The notes below the pieces were generated by a model. The model was not told the DNA's origin. It made no database searches and saw nothing but the letters and a program-made list of their open reading frames with translations. The translations under genes were made by a program, and so were the position numbers. A stretch of DNA of 64,000 nt, taken from the NCBI RefSeq assembly GCF_036492635.1, contig NZ_AP025305.1, positions 3,038,001 through 3,102,000 of the forward strand, in the 5' to 3' direction. This document shows, one piece after another, positions 52,737-62,225 of the stretch. Within the stretch, counting starts at the first letter, position 1; each line of letters begins with the position of its first letter. The stretch comes from Aureibacter tunicatorum. Its GTDB lineage: Bacteria > Bacteroidota > Bacteroidia > Cytophagales > Cyclobacteriaceae.

Positions 52737-53333
52737 ATGTTGAAATCATTTTTTTCAGAAAATAAAATAGAGGCCGGTTGTGATGAAGTAGGAAGAGGCT
52801 GTCTAGCTGGCCCGGTAGTAGCCGCCGCGGTAATACTACCTAAAGATTATACGCACGAAATACTCAATGACTCAAAAAAAATCAGTCCTAAAAAACGAGC
52901 CCAGCTCGCTGAAGAAATTAAAAAAGACGCCATCGCATGGGCTATTGCCGAATCAACGGTTGAAGAGATTGACCAAATCAACATACTAAACGCGTCTTAC
53001 CTTGCCATGCAAAGAAGCATTGACAAATTGGACAAAATACCGGAATTGCTTTTAATTGACGGCAACAGATACAAGCCTCATAATGAAATCCCCTATAAAT
53101 GCATCGTAAAAGGCGATTCTAAATTTCTATCTATCGCAGCGGCTTCTATTTTAGCCAAAACATACAGAGATGAGCTAATGGAGAATTTAGCCGTTGAACA
53201 CTCAGGATATGGCTGGGAAAAGAATGCAGGCTACCCAACCAAACAACATAGAGAAGGTATTGAAAAATTCGGGATAACTGACTGGCACCGCAAAACATTC
53301 AAACTATTCAAAGACAAAACGCTTTTTGATTAA
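52737..53333 (+). CDS. rnhB: Ribonuclease HII
   Basis: A 198-residue enzyme that cuts RNA in RNA-DNA hybrids, including single ribonucleotides in DNA. GCDEVGRGCLAGPVVAAAV at about 14-32 carries the catalytic Asp and Glu, LLIDGNRY near 105-112 the third acid, and KGDSKFLSIAAASILAK near 124-140 the fourth. The family usually starts MLKxF, as here. Confidence 0.97.
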   Translation: MLKSFFSENKIEAGCDEVGRGCLAGPVVAAAVILPKDYTHEILNDSKKISPKKRAQLAEEIKKDAIAWAIAESTVEEIDQINILNASYLAMQRSIDKLDKIPELLLIDGNRYKPHNEIPYKCIVKGDSKFLSIAAASILAKTYRDELMENLAVEHSGYGWEKNAGYPTKQHREGIEKFGITDWHRKTFKLFKDKTLFD

Positions 53334-53404
53334 CTTATAGCCCCTAAAACTTTAACTACAGACAAAACCATGAATAATTCGGTTTCTTTTCTTTAATGTC
53401 AGAA

Positions 53405-53453
53405 CGAATTTTGCATTTGATTCTAATTAAACTTATGCAAAATTCGATTTTTT
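53405..53453 (+). terminator. Likely terminator of rnhB
   Basis: CGAATTTTGCA (53405-53415) and TGCAAAATTCG (53436-53446) are perfect complements across a 20-nt loop, followed by a T run to 53453. The stem is AT-rich. Confidence 0.62.
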
Positions 53454-53466
53454 ATATACTTATTAA

Positions 53467-55425
53467 TTGAACTTCAGAGCATTCATATTGACAATGTGCT
53501 GGGTATTCTCTTCCTCCCTTAGTTGGGGACAAGAGCACCCGCCTCAAAGAGTTGATTCTATTCCGGGATTCATAAATGATTCTATTAGAATCAACCCTTT
53601 AGTCAAGCCTCCTCAAGAGGTAAATGACATGCGAAGAACAAACAAGAAAATTCTTAGAGACTTAAAAAGCGAACAGTTCTACGATTCCCTATACCGTAAA
53701 TCCCAACGGAATTTATTCACAAAAACACTATATGATCTGATATTCAAATCAGGCCAAAACCCCAGTGGAAAAATGAAGCTTGACTCAGTCATATCCATAG
53801 AAAGTGAAAAACCTTTTGCTCCTTATGAAGATCTTATCATAAACAATATTAGAATCAAAACTCTCAATATTTATGGTGGAAGCGTCACAGACACTACATA
53901 CACCCCTTTATCATGGTTTGAAAAAACTGTCAATAGTCTTCATGTCACGACCAAGTCCTTTACGATCAAACAGAACTTACTATTCAAACCTGGTGATTAC
54001 GTAAATGCCGTAAAACTCTCAAACAATGAAAGGCTTTTGAGACAACTGCCATTCATACACGATGCAAGGATATATATTGAGCCTGTCAAGGATTGTCCGA
54101 ATGAAGTCAACATACTCGTAATAACCCAAGACAACTGGTCGATTCTTCCAGGGGGTAGTGTCAATGGCCGAACACGGTTTAGAGTATCATTAAATGAAAA
54201 AAACCTAGCAGGACTAGGCCACCAATTCAAAAACACAGCTTTTTATGATGAAGAGCGTGATCAAATGTGGGGTTATGAGGGAGACTACTATGTAAATAAC
54301 ATATTAGGGACATTTATCGATGGAAGAGTAACTTACAATAATCGATGGGATAGAAAAGGCATTATTAGCAATATAGAAAGGCCTTTTATTGTCAATGAAA
54401 TTTCTAATGTCGGACAGGCGAAATTCGAACATCAAACTAGAGTCAATGACTTTTACTTTTACGAAAAAGATACGACTTACGATGACTTGACTTACGATTA
54501 TTTAGAAACTGACTTTTGGTATGGACATTCATTTGGAATTATTCAATCCAGCTTAAAAAACCCTACTCAATTAATGATCTCAGCCCGAACCAAATACAGA
54601 ACTTACCATACACGTCCTGAAGGCGTTTCAGCAGACTCATTATATTATTTTCATGATTCCAGAATCTATCTTTTTAGCATCAACTTCTTGAGAAGCAACT
54701 TTATCAAAGGCACGAGAATTTATGGTTATGGAAGAACGGAAGATGTTCCTTATGGATTCCAATTGACATTTACATCCGGTTATCAATTTCAAGAGTATGA
54801 CCTTAATCGACCTTATACAGGTTTTTTATTCAGTAGATCTCTTTATCAACCCAATAAAGGGTATTTATATTATTCTTTCGCCATTGGCACATTTTGGAAT
54901 AATGGCCAAATGCAAGATGGGGTTTTCTCATTTAACAACAGACTGTTTTCCAAATACATTAAATGGAGAAAATACGGGATTCGACACTTCTTCAATCTAA
55001 ATTACACTTATGGAATCAATCAACTAGGTGAAGCCAGTATTACTATCAATAGAGATCAAAATCTCGGAGGAATTAAAACATCAAATAGAGCGGGTATACA
55101 AAGACTCACAGTCAACTATGAAACAGTATTGTTTTCTCCATCCACATACGCTGGTTTCCAGTTCGCTTTGTTTTCATTCGCGGATTTGGCTGTATTAGCT
55201 GATAGGTTTCCAATGAGAATAAGCCCAGAAGCGTACTTAGGACTTGGTTTTGGCGCAAGACTTGTAAATGAAAAGCTAATTTTCAGCAATTTTGAAATCA
55301 AACTTGCCTACTATCCTGTGATTCCAAAAGATGAAAGAAGCTTCATCGCTGATCTCGATTCTTATCCAGAACCAAGATTTGACAATTTTACAGAAGTAAA
55401 ACCACGAGTCGTTCCATTCAGATAA
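53467..55425 (+). CDS. Outer-membrane POTRA/beta-barrel protein
   Basis: A 652-residue protein read from a TTG start; the first ATG, nine codons later, would leave no positive charge before the hydrophobic stretch, whereas the TTG start gives a complete signal peptide (NFRAFILTMCWVFSSSLSWG). A POTRA-like unit at about 165-220 (IKQNLLFKPGDYV, LRQLPFIHDARIYIEP, VNILVITQD) is followed by a barrel of alternating aromatic strands to the end. It recalls BamA/TamA or surface-lipid barrels but has just one or two POTRAs. It probably inserts or exports something at the outer membrane; substrate unknown. Confidence 0.72.
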   Translation: MNFRAFILTMCWVFSSSLSWGQEHPPQRVDSIPGFINDSIRINPLVKPPQEVNDMRRTNKKILRDLKSEQFYDSLYRKSQRNLFTKTLYDLIFKSGQNPSGKMKLDSVISIESEKPFAPYEDLIINNIRIKTLNIYGGSVTDTTYTPLSWFEKTVNSLHVTTKSFTIKQNLLFKPGDYVNAVKLSNNERLLRQLPFIHDARIYIEPVKDCPNEVNILVITQDNWSILPGGSVNGRTRFRVSLNEKNLAGLGHQFKNTAFYDEERDQMWGYEGDYYVNNILGTFIDGRVTYNNRWDRKGIISNIERPFIVNEISNVGQAKFEHQTRVNDFYFYEKDTTYDDLTYDYLETDFWYGHSFGIIQSSLKNPTQLMISARTKYRTYHTRPEGVSADSLYYFHDSRIYLFSINFLRSNFIKGTRIYGYGRTEDVPYGFQLTFTSGYQFQEYDLNRPYTGFLFSRSLYQPNKGYLYYSFAIGTFWNNGQMQDGVFSFNNRLFSKYIKWRKYGIRHFFNLNYTYGINQLGEASITINRDQNLGGIKTSNRAGIQRLTVNYETVLFSPSTYAGFQFALFSFADLAVLADRFPMRISPEAYLGLGFGARLVNEKLIFSNFEIKLAYYPVIPKDERSFIADLDSYPEPRFDNFTEVKPRVVPFR

Positions 55426-55578
55426 CATATTTTCTTGAAAAATTCGATTTCCTAATTTTTTAACCCATCCAAGTAATTTATCCCACAAGCTTTCGTTGCG
55501 ATTATGATTATCCAAAAAAATTATGGATACAATTAAACAACTTAAATACTTGACAACTTGATAAATTTTTACAAATCA

Positions 55579-56841
55579 ATGAATAGCTTTTCCAAAGCAG
55601 TCTGCTTGTTGGCTGTTTATGCTTTTTCAATAAACTTCGTCAACGGACAATATTTGAAGGATGAATCTTTTAATAATAAAAGCTATGAAAAAGCTGAAAA
55701 AAATATTGTCGAAAACAGAAAGTGGTATGATATCATAAAAATAAATGGTTACATACAAGCTAGATACAATGGACTGTTCGAAACAAACCCTGACTTGGCT
55801 GTGGAGCAAGCTGACAAAAACTGGGGCAAAGACAAGGGAATTTCATTTCGAAGAATTCGAGTAAAACTAAGCGGATGGCTTCATCCTAAAGTATACATGT
55901 ATGTCCAAGGAGATTTCGCAAGCGAATTTTCACTTAAAGATGCATATGGGGATTTTTACGCTGACAATGAAAAAAAATTATGGCTGAGGGTTGGTCAAAG
56001 CAAAGTTCCGTACGGATTTGAGAATATGCAGTCTTCTCAACATAGAATCGTTTTGGACAGGAACGATCCTTTCAACAGCGCATTGAAAAACGAACGAGAC
56101 ATGATGGCTGTCGCTTACTACACTCCTGTTAAATTTCGAAAAGTGTATGATTACCTTAAGCGAAACAACTTAAAACACAGTGGTAATTATGGAGCTTTTG
56201 GCCTTGGCGTATTTAATGGACAGACAGCAAATACCCCTGATGAAAACGATGAAATGCATATCGTCGCAAGAACCTCATACCCCCTTATGTTGCCAAATAA
56301 GCAGGTTTTTGAGTTTATACTACAAGCTTATTCAGGCAATTATGTGGTAACAAATACTTCCGAAGGAGTTAAAACAACTATCATCAATAATGAAGGTCAT
56401 GAAGAACTTATAGACGCAAATGGCGCTGAATTTGAAGATTCAAGGATTGGGGCAGGGGTTATTTGGTACCCTCAGCCTTTTGGTCTGCAAGCCGAATACA
56501 ATATTGGTCGAGGTCCTGAATACGACCCAAGCACCAACACGATAAAAGTGCAAGACCTTCATGGTGGCTATATCATGGCAATGGGAAAAATAGATTATCG
56601 AGAGCATTCATTTTTCCCCTTTATAAGGTATCAGTTTTACGATGGAGGCAAAAAGTTCGAACTCGATGCTAGAAGCTACACTGTTGATGATTGGGAAATT
56701 GGTCTGGAATGGCAACCAATGGATGCTATGGAAGTTACCGCCATGTATGTGATTGCTGACAGAAGATATGAAGATGGAGAATTGCCCGAAAATGAAGAAT
56801 CCGGCAATTTATTAAGACTTCAAATGCAACTAAATTTTTAA
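55579..56841 (+). CDS. Phosphate-selective-type porin (porin O/P family)
   Basis: A 420-residue protein from the ATG at 55579, which gives a signal peptide (MNSFSKAVCLLAVYAFSINFVNG); an in-frame TTG seven codons upstream is less likely. The mature part has porin O/P features: GISFRRIRVKLSG, KVYMYVQGDFA, LRVGQSKVPYGFENMQSSQ and a C-terminal strand NLLRLQMQLNF. It forms an outer-membrane barrel, likely 16 strands, for anions such as phosphate; specificity cannot be read from sequence. Stands alone between a barrel gene and a convergent rseP. Confidence 0.88.
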   Translation: MNSFSKAVCLLAVYAFSINFVNGQYLKDESFNNKSYEKAEKNIVENRKWYDIIKINGYIQARYNGLFETNPDLAVEQADKNWGKDKGISFRRIRVKLSGWLHPKVYMYVQGDFASEFSLKDAYGDFYADNEKKLWLRVGQSKVPYGFENMQSSQHRIVLDRNDPFNSALKNERDMMAVAYYTPVKFRKVYDYLKRNNLKHSGNYGAFGLGVFNGQTANTPDENDEMHIVARTSYPLMLPNKQVFEFILQAYSGNYVVTNTSEGVKTTIINNEGHEELIDANGAEFEDSRIGAGVIWYPQPFGLQAEYNIGRGPEYDPSTNTIKVQDLHGGYIMAMGKIDYREHSFFPFIRYQFYDGGKKFELDARSYTVDDWEIGLEWQPMDAMEVTAMYVIADRRYEDGELPENEESGNLLRLQMQLNF

Positions 56842-56859
56842 TTCATTTTATAAAACAAA

Positions 56860-56886
56860 AAAGGCGGAACAAACTGCTCCGCCTTT
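56860..56886. terminator. Bidirectional terminator between the porin and rseP
   Basis: AAAGGCGGA (56860-56868) and TCCGCCTTT (56878-56886) form the stem with a 9-nt loop; A tracts precede and follow, giving T tails in both directions. Confidence 0.72.
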
Positions 56887-56905
56887 AAAACCTTATCTTT
56901 TAGCA

Positions 56906-58222
56906 CTATTTAAACAGCTTCCAAACATCATTTAAAATCACAAAAGCCATTAAGCTTAACAGAATAATCATTCCTGTTTTCTGAGCGATTTCCATGAATT
57001 TATCTCCAGGCTTTCTTCCTGATATCATTTCATATAAAAGGAACATCACATGTCCGCCATCCAAAGCAGGAATCGGCAACAAGTTCATAAAAGCCAAAAC
57101 CATAGACAACAATCCAGTAATACTCCAAAATTTAATCCAATTCCATGTTCCCCCATAAATTTGAGCAATTGCGATAGGCCCTGAAAGAGAGCTTGCAGGA
57201 TTAACCTCTCCTGTAACCATTTTCCACAAGCCTTTAGCATTAGTTACAACAACTTTCACTGCTCTATCAGTACCCACGACTACAGACTGGCCAAAAGTAA
57301 AATCCTTATGAGAAACTTGAAGCAAATCATTTGGATAAAAGCCCATTTTACCATCCTTATCAATCGGAATGCTCAATGTTTTCTCCTTTCCACCTCGATC
57401 AATCACAGCACTTACTGTTTTATCCTTATTGTCAGCCAAAACAGCTTGAAGTTGATTAAAATAAGTCGTCGGATGACCATTTACAGACAATATTTTATCC
57501 CCTTTCTCAAGACCTCCTTTTGAAGCTCCAGAACCCTTGATAACTTCTTTAACATCATATGGCGACAATGGAGTAACAAAGCCTTCCGTTTTAGATTTTT
57601 CAGCATATTGCTCCAGAAAGCCTTTAGGTATTTTAAGGTCAATCACTTTCCCATCTCTCTCTACCGTATAATAGCTATTATTTGAGATCAACACCTCTGG
57701 ATCATAAACATCGCTAAAATCCTCAAAGTCTTTACCATTGATTTTAAGAATCTTATCTCCAGTCTTAAATCCAACCTCTTTGCCTAATGGCAGTGCTACT
57801 ATCCCTTTTTTATTTACCTCATCTTTAGAATAATATGTTGATCCATTCATCCATGTCAACATAACAAAAATCAGAATACCAGTAATCACATTCACTATGA
57901 TTCCACCCAACATAACGATCAACCTTTGCCAAGCCGGCTTTGATCTAAATTCCCAAGGCTCTGGAGGAGCTGCTAATTGATCTTTATCAAGAGACTCATC
58001 CATCATACCCGAGATTTTAACAAATCCTCCTAAAGGAATTAAGCTCAAGGCATATTCCGTTTCTCCCCATTTGAAGCTGAATATCTTTGGAGGAAAACCT
58101 ATTGAGAACTCCTCTACTCTCATACCAAAAGCCTTTGCGGCCAATAGATGTCCCATTTCATGAACACCCACCAAGATCGAAAGTCCCAAAATAATCTGGG
58201 CTGCCATTACTAATATTTCCAT
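56906..58222 (-). CDS. rseP: Site-2 intramembrane zinc protease RseP
   Basis: A 438-residue protein. HEMGH at 21-25 lies in the first membrane helix and binds zinc, LDGGHVMF near 390-397 supplies the third ligand Asp, and two PDZ-type regions fall between (about 125-200 and 205-290, with KTGDKILKINGKD and EKGDKILSVNG). It cuts anti-sigma factors or remnant signal peptides within the membrane. It follows dxr after 24 bp, the usual neighbour order. Confidence 0.94.
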   Translation of the reverse strand: MEILVMAAQIILGLSILVGVHEMGHLLAAKAFGMRVEEFSIGFPPKIFSFKWGETEYALSLIPLGGFVKISGMMDESLDKDQLAAPPEPWEFRSKPAWQRLIVMLGGIIVNVITGILIFVMLTWMNGSTYYSKDEVNKKGIVALPLGKEVGFKTGDKILKINGKDFEDFSDVYDPEVLISNNSYYTVERDGKVIDLKIPKGFLEQYAEKSKTEGFVTPLSPYDVKEVIKGSGASKGGLEKGDKILSVNGHPTTYFNQLQAVLADNKDKTVSAVIDRGGKEKTLSIPIDKDGKMGFYPNDLLQVSHKDFTFGQSVVVGTDRAVKVVVTNAKGLWKMVTGEVNPASSLSGPIAIAQIYGGTWNWIKFWSITGLLSMVLAFMNLLPIPALDGGHVMFLLYEMISGRKPGDKFMEIAQKTGMIILLSLMAFVILNDVWKLFK

Positions 58223-58246
58223 ATTGATAGTTTAATTTCTTCTTTT

Positions 58247-59419
58247 TTAAAAAATCTGCTTAACTTTTTCCTCAGCGACCAACCTTGTTTCTTGATCCGT
58301 TTGAATATAATCTTCCAAAGTTGGAGACTCTATAAATGATATTGAATTCATGCATGACTCAATAACATCAGACATTTCCAAAAACCCAATTTGGTCTTTC
58401 AAAAACTTCTCCACAACCACCTCATTGGCCGCATTCAAAACACAGGCGGTATTGCCTCCTTTATTCAAAGCTTCGTAAGCCAAACCTAAATTCTTGAATG
58501 TCTCCATATCCGGCTTCTCGAAAGTCAACTGGGGGTAATCCAAAAAAGAAAATCTTGGAAAGTCAGCCTTCATTCTATTTGGATAACCTAAGGCAAACTG
58601 TATAGGCAATCTCATATCAGGCAATCCTAACTGGGCTTTGATCGAAGAGTCTTCGAATTGAACCAAGGAATGAATAATCGACTGTGGATGAACCACCACA
58701 TCTATTTGTTCTGGGCTTAAGTCAAAAAGCCATTTAGCTTCAATCACCTCCAAGCCTTTGTTCATCAAACTTGCCGAGTCAATAGTTATCTTCGCTCCCA
58801 TTTCCCAATTCGGGTGTTTAAGAGCTTGCTCTTTGGCTACACTTGACAAAAACTCACGATTCTTACCTCTAAAAGGCCCTCCTGAAGCAGTCAAAATAAT
58901 TTTTTCAATTGGATTATGGAATTCTCCTACCAAACATTGAAAAATCGCAGAATGCTCAGAGTCTACAGGAAAAATATTAACGCCTTTTTCCTTAGCTAAT
59001 CTTGTTATCAGATCTCCCGCTACGACAAGTGTTTCCTTGTTTGCCAAGGCTATTGTTTTACCAGCCTCTATAGCTTTTATGGTAGGCAATAAGCCTGCAT
59101 AACCAACAAGAGCTGTCAAAACCGTGTCAACGCTATCCATTTGAACAACTGAAGACAAGGCATTAGCACCGCTATATACTTTAATCCCTTGAGGGTCCAA
59201 TGCATCAAATACCAAGTCGTATTTGTTATCGTCACCAATAACTACCACATTTGGCTTGTATTTCAATGCCTGTTTAATCAAAAGCTCAGCGTTGGAATTG
59301 GCAGTCAATACCTCTACTGAAAAATGATCCTTTTGTTGTTCAATCACCTCCAAAGTTTGTGTTCCTATAGAGCCTGTTGAACCAAGAATAGCTATTCTTT
59401 TCTTTATATTTTTATCCAA
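58247..59419 (-). CDS. dxr: 1-deoxy-D-xylulose 5-phosphate reductoisomerase
   Basis: A 390-residue enzyme of the MEP isoprenoid route that makes 2-C-methylerythritol 4-phosphate. GSTGSIG at 13-19 binds NADPH, PVDSEHSAIFQCL carries the metal-binding Asp and Glu, TASGGPFRG the flexible loop and MNKGLEVIEAKWLF the downstream metal site. Its product feeds the polyprenyl synthase elsewhere in the window. Confidence 0.97.
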   Translation of the reverse strand: MDKNIKKRIAILGSTGSIGTQTLEVIEQQKDHFSVEVLTANSNAELLIKQALKYKPNVVVIGDDNKYDLVFDALDPQGIKVYSGANALSSVVQMDSVDTVLTALVGYAGLLPTIKAIEAGKTIALANKETLVVAGDLITRLAKEKGVNIFPVDSEHSAIFQCLVGEFHNPIEKIILTASGGPFRGKNREFLSSVAKEQALKHPNWEMGAKITIDSASLMNKGLEVIEAKWLFDLSPEQIDVVVHPQSIIHSLVQFEDSSIKAQLGLPDMRLPIQFALGYPNRMKADFPRFSFLDYPQLTFEKPDMETFKNLGLAYEALNKGGNTACVLNAANEVVVEKFLKDQIGFLEMSDVIESCMNSISFIESPTLEDYIQTDQETRLVAEEKVKQIF

Positions 59420-59508
59420 AATGAAATTTCGATTTATTCTTTACTTCCCTAAAATAGGAAATTAAAATTCGCAGTCTGCAAAAATAAAGATATTATTGAA
59501 ATAATAAA

Positions 59509-61008
59509 TTAATTCATAACATAGGATTGCATAGGATCTGCTATTTTACGATCATTTGACAATCTTGGGACTTTATTTTGACCTCCCAACTTGCCAATTG
59601 ACTTCATATAATCTTGAAAAGATCCCTTCTTCAATGATTTTACCTCAAGCGGCCTTAAAACACTGCCTTCAATCAAATCATAATAATATGTATTCAATGT
59701 TTGCATTTGCAAATCCAAATGTTTGGCAAATGCATCAAGATTCTCAGGTTCTTTAGCAAATTCAACATACCATTCATGCAAAGGCAATCCATTATCAGGA
59801 TTCACATTAGGAGCTACGCTAAACTCAACCACCTCTACTCCTTTAAACTTGTCCACTGCCGAACGCATCGCTTTTTCCACCTCTTCACCTATCACATGTT
59901 CACCAAACGCGGAAATAAAATGTTTAATTCTCCCAGTAACTACCAATCTATATGGATCTTTGGATACAAACTTCACTGTATCTCCAATGCTATATCCCCA
60001 TAAGCCTGCATTGCTATTGATAATCAAAGCATAATTCTTGTCCAACTCCACTTCGCCAATAGTCAACCTGGTTGGTTTCTCATCAAAATATTCATCCGCT
60101 GGTATAAATTCGTAGAAAATGCCAGTATCCAACTGCAGCAACATTCCAGACTCTTTTTGCTTATCTTGAAACGCAATAAAACCTTCCGAAGCTGGATACA
60201 GTTCTATGGAATCTATCTCCTTTCCTATCGAGCCGAACAACTTCTCACGATAAGGCTCAAAATTAACACCGCCATATATAAATAGAGATAAATTTGGAAA
60301 TACGTCTTTGACTTTTTGACCCGATGTATCTGAAATCTTATCAAAATACATTTGCACCCACGGAGGAATTCCTGAAATCAATCTCATATCCTCCGTTATC
60401 GTCTCTTCAACGATTTTATCAACTTTCGCCTCCCAATCCTCCATGCAATTGGTTTCATAGCTAGGCATTTGATTTCTTCTCAAATAATCTGGCACATGAT
60501 GATTGCTTATGCCACTTAATCTACCTGTTAATATTCCTGCAACCGTCTCCAAAGTAGGCGAACCTGAAAGAAAAATCAGCTTGCCGTCCAAAAAAGAAGC
60601 ATTACCTGTCTCATTCACATAATGGAGCATCGCATTGCGAGCGCAATCAATATGATTGGATATTGAATCTTTTGATATAGGAATATATTTCGAACCAGAT
60701 GTTGTCCCCGAAGTCTTCGCTAAATATAAGGGTTTACCAGGCCAAAGAATATCTGACTTCCCATCTAAAATTGCATCCACATAAGGCTTCAAAGACTCAT
60801 AATCTCGTATAGGCACGTTTTTTTTAAATGACTCATGATTATTAATTTTATCAAAATCATGATCTTGACCAAATTTTGTATTTCGAGCCTTATCAATCAA
60901 TTCTTGGAAAACCTTATTTTGAGTTTCAACAGGTTTGGCCATCCATTTATTTTGCTTGTTCACTACCCAAGCTGCAACCAACTTGCTCAGAGAAGCTAAA
61001 ATTCCCAT
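59509..61008 (-). CDS. GH3-family acyl-adenylate/amido synthetase
   Basis: A 499-residue protein. TSGTTSGSKYIPIS at about 99-112 is the ATP-binding loop of the GH3 family (ANL fold), YPASEGF near 270-276 the second motif, and a C-terminal domain begins with VVTGRIKHFISAFGEH near 372-387. In plants GH3 enzymes join amino acids to hormones; bacterial members presumably adenylate a small carboxylic acid, substrate unknown. The N-terminus is short of a signal peptide, so it is cytosolic. Confidence 0.9.
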   Translation of the reverse strand: MGILASLSKLVAAWVVNKQNKWMAKPVETQNKVFQELIDKARNTKFGQDHDFDKINNHESFKKNVPIRDYESLKPYVDAILDGKSDILWPGKPLYLAKTSGTTSGSKYIPISKDSISNHIDCARNAMLHYVNETGNASFLDGKLIFLSGSPTLETVAGILTGRLSGISNHHVPDYLRRNQMPSYETNCMEDWEAKVDKIVEETITEDMRLISGIPPWVQMYFDKISDTSGQKVKDVFPNLSLFIYGGVNFEPYREKLFGSIGKEIDSIELYPASEGFIAFQDKQKESGMLLQLDTGIFYEFIPADEYFDEKPTRLTIGEVELDKNYALIINSNAGLWGYSIGDTVKFVSKDPYRLVVTGRIKHFISAFGEHVIGEEVEKAMRSAVDKFKGVEVVEFSVAPNVNPDNGLPLHEWYVEFAKEPENLDAFAKHLDLQMQTLNTYYYDLIEGSVLRPLEVKSLKKGSFQDYMKSIGKLGGQNKVPRLSNDRKIADPMQSYVMN

Positions 61009-61055
61009 AATAAATTTCTTTTTAAAAAATCAGACCTAAAGATAACGATAAGAAA

Positions 61056-61091
61056 TAAAAAAGTCGGATAAGATGAACTCTTTATCCGACT
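61056..61091 (-). terminator. Rho-independent terminator of the gene at 61144
   Basis: AGTCGGATAA (61062-61071) and TTATCCGACT (61082-61091) form a perfect stem; on the minus strand it is followed by TTTTTTATTT. It also lies 50 bp upstream of the GH3 gene and isolates it. Confidence 0.87.
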
Positions 61092-61143
61092 AAAAAACTT
61101 TACTAACTGAACTTAACTATATTGCTGAACTATAAATTGCTAA

Positions 61144-61458
61144 TTATAAATAATATATATCGACGCCGTCAACTTCCATCAAGAAATCAGCTGAAATCAC
61201 ATAAATCGCTCCATCCGCATCATCCTCTTTGCCTTTGAATACCAAATTGCCCTGATGATCATATATTTCGACATCTTTATCCATAAAGTTGTCTAATAAT
61301 GGGTCGTTACCAAAGTACTCGTCATAAACCTCTAAAGCTTGACGATAGAGCATTTGCTGAGAATTCTTTTCTTTTGTATCAGCATTAACATTCATATATG
61401 CTATGGCCATCAAAACTACGACCGAAACTGATAAGGCTGTTTGTTTTAGGTTTTTCAT
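61144..61458 (-). CDS. Small secreted protein
   Basis: A 104-residue protein with a signal peptide (about 1-26, VLMAIAYMNVNA). The mature part is acidic, with VEIYDHQGNLVFKGKEDD, which looks like a strand pair. No family is recognised. Monocistronic, bounded by a terminator. Confidence 0.68.
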   Translation of the reverse strand: MKNLKQTALSVSVVVLMAIAYMNVNADTKEKNSQQMLYRQALEVYDEYFGNDPLLDNFMDKDVEIYDHQGNLVFKGKEDDADGAIYVISADFLMEVDGVDIYYL

Positions 61459-61529
61459 AACTTCCTCATTTTGACGTCGAACTCATATTCATGTATACGC
61501 AAAATAAAAAGTTATGTTCCTAATAATTA

Positions 61530-62129
61530 TTAGTTTTCATTAGAAAATGGGTCGTATTTTTTTACTATTATTTCTCCGACTTTTTCAGTGGTTAATTCAA
61601 GTTGTTGTATAGGCAAACTTTGTATCTGACTTACAGATCGTTCCAAAGAATCCAAAACAATCACCAACACCCTCAAGCTATCTCCCTCGCCATCTGGCAC
61701 ATACCTATATCTTGGGCTTTGAGACCATAACACAAGCTCATTGGAAACCACCTGATCATCCGTACTGTCTCCAACATACCAAACTCCCAAATTCACTAAT
61801 GAATCATTCTGATACCCACAGTTTTCTTTTAATTTAAATTCAAACATTACAGGGAAAAAACTCTGTGTCGGCGTCCTATCTCCTTCTGTAACATAAACTT
61901 CAGCATTTTGTATATATCTCAAAGCAATTGAATCACAAGAAGTCAATTCTTTCTTTGTTCCATTTATGTCCAATTCGCCTAATTGCCAACCCAATAAACC
62001 ATTTGCATTCGCCAAGGCATATCCATATTGAGCGGCAGTATATCCTTCAAAATTGATCGTTTCCCCGCAAGAAAAACATAACATCAACGCAAATAATGAA
62101 GCTAACCAAATTGGAGTTTTCCTTTTCAT
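61530..62129 (-). CDS. Lipoprotein of unknown function
   Basis: A 199-residue protein. A lipobox LCFSC places the acylated Cys at about residue 21, so it is a membrane-anchored lipoprotein. The rest is beta-rich (WQLGELDINGTKKELTSCD, FFPVMFEFKLKENC) with three further Cys that could form a disulfide. I do not recognise the family. Divergent from the SpmAB-like gene. Confidence 0.72.
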   Translation of the reverse strand: MKRKTPIWLASLFALMLCFSCGETINFEGYTAAQYGYALANANGLLGWQLGELDINGTKKELTSCDSIALRYIQNAEVYVTEGDRTPTQSFFPVMFEFKLKENCGYQNDSLVNLGVWYVGDSTDDQVVSNELVLWSQSPRYRYVPDGEGDSLRVLVIVLDSLERSVSQIQSLPIQQLELTTEKVGEIIVKKYDPFSNEN

Positions 62130-62225
62130 ATAAAAGTAAATTTGTGTTAAATCCCGAAATTAAGTATAATGAACCTATTCTGAAATGATTTTGTTAAAAA
62201 GCGACGCAAAATATACACAGCACAT

